Source: Diadema setosum | Lineage: Eukaryota; Echinodermata; Echinoidea; Diadematoida; Diadematidae | Assembly (NCBI GenBank): GCA_033980235.1 | Contig: CM067065.1 | Location: forward strand, 10,624,373-10,688,372 | Reading direction: 5' to 3' | Length of the DNA stretch: 64,000 nucleotides | Part shown: positions 62,556 to 64,000 of the stretch, one piece after another | Numbering within the stretch: position 1 is the first letter of the stretch | Layout of the letters: the number at the start of each line of letters is the position of its first letter | Made by a program: the position numbers and the translations under genes | The notes under the pieces: generated by a model | What the model was told of the DNA's origin: nothing | The model's database searches: none | Seen by the model: only the letters and a program-made list of their open reading frames with translations

Positions 62556-62590
62556 TCTTTCTTGATAATGTGGTGGCTCTGAAAAGAGCC
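62556..62590 (-). terminator. H3 mRNA 3' stem-loop and HDE, unit 9
   Basis: Stem-loop with TTTC loop at 62575-62590 and CAAGAAAGA at 62556-62564. Confidence 0.96.
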
Positions 62591-62630
62591 GTTGTGTTGT
62601 GTGGTGCGACCACGGAGGACAGGCCTCTCT

Positions 62631-63266
<636 letters not shown>

Positions 63267-63806
63267 TCACGCCGCTCAACCTGTTCACGCCTTCCCGTAG
63301 ATGGCGCCGTTGAGATACCAGCTCGCGAATTCAATGATTATTGCGGCGTATAATATACTGAAAACATCATTCCGAACGATTTTTTTCTGTATGCAGGCTG
63401 CTGTAACAGTGATATTATTACTATACGTGCATGATGGTATTTGGAATAGATTCATATAGCAACAGCTCGTTAAGAAGACGATTCTATAAAGCGGTGTGGT
63501 AATTTAATACACTCTTTAACCCGAAAGGGAAGAGCTGGCTGATTGGAAGTTAATCTATATTGTGCGGGTCTTAAACATTAATCTGTAATATGTTTGCATA
63601 ATTTTACCATGTTTCGATCAGGTGGTGCTGTCATTAAACTAATTAACGAATACATTAAGTGAACACGAGAAGCAAATATAAATAAGCATACAATGTGAAG
63701 TCACTATAAACAAGCGATGATTTGTATTTCTCTGGTGGGTAAAGTACTAGCTTTTCGATTCGTTATAATTAGGATATGATTAGGATTTCATACAACAGTG
63801 GGATAT

Positions 63807-63841
63807 TCTTTCTTGGTTATGTGGTGGCCCTGATAAGGGCC
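63807..63841 (-). terminator. H2B mRNA 3' stem-loop and HDE, unit 10
   Basis: Stem-loop with TATC loop at 63826-63841 and CAAGAAAGA at 63807-63815; shows that the array continues past the window. Confidence 0.96.
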
Positions 63842-63868
63842 GTTTGAGATATAGACGACTGTGGACAT

Positions 63869-64000
<132 letters not shown>

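Overview
The window is a head-to-tail tandem array of replication-dependent histone genes from an animal nuclear genome. It holds nine near-identical units of about 7.1 kb (complete units 7085 to 7109 bp), and the window edges cut through H2B at both ends. Every gene is intronless and on the minus strand. In transcription order each unit reads H4, H2B, H3, H2A, H1. This gene order and common polarity are those known for the early (alpha) histone repeat of sea urchins. Other features agree: H4 has Cys at mature position 73, reported for sea-urchin H4; H2A begins [16 protein letters not shown] and ends KKTAKSS; each mRNA 3' end has a stem-loop followed by CAAGAAAGA; and GGATCC lies 10-11 bp upstream of TATA in three promoters. 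The organism is therefore an echinoderm, most likely an echinoid. Species cannot be told from the sequence.

Layout of a unit on the plus strand, using unit 1 (1-7066): H2B 3'-truncated by the window edge (1-340); its promoter (424-467) and a GC-rich block; a 1.3-kb spacer with simple repeats and a 20-22 bp minisatellite; H4 stem-loop and gene (1892-2269); a GC-rich upstream block, then an AT-rich spacer; H1 (2986-3678); an AT-rich spacer ending in a GA/polypurine tract; H2A (4522-4961); a spacer carrying an inverted copy of the H2A leader, a CT tract and a variable poly-G run; H3 (5754-6239); an upstream CCAAT/GGATCC promoter; a plain AT-rich spacer; then the next H2B. Units 2 to 9 repeat this.

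The genes supply the four core histones and linker H1 for nucleosome assembly in S phase. The 44 complete genes are intact. By inspection of the translations, only H2A of unit 5 (S123F), H2B of unit 9 (Y39F), H1 of units 1 and 6 (Gln instead of Lys at 192) and H1 of unit 7 (five-residue deletion) differ from their family. Spacers are almost as uniform as genes, which suggests strong array homogenisation. No transposon, tRNA, rRNA or CRISPR array was recognised.

The less ordinary signals are a perfect 35-bp inverted duplicate of the H2A leader, two CTCF-like motifs per unit that bracket H2B, a polypurine tract 3' of H2A where the sea-urchin sns5 insulator is known to lie, a vestigial half stem-loop in the H2A 3'UTR, and unit-specific variants that hint at a five-unit higher-order pattern.
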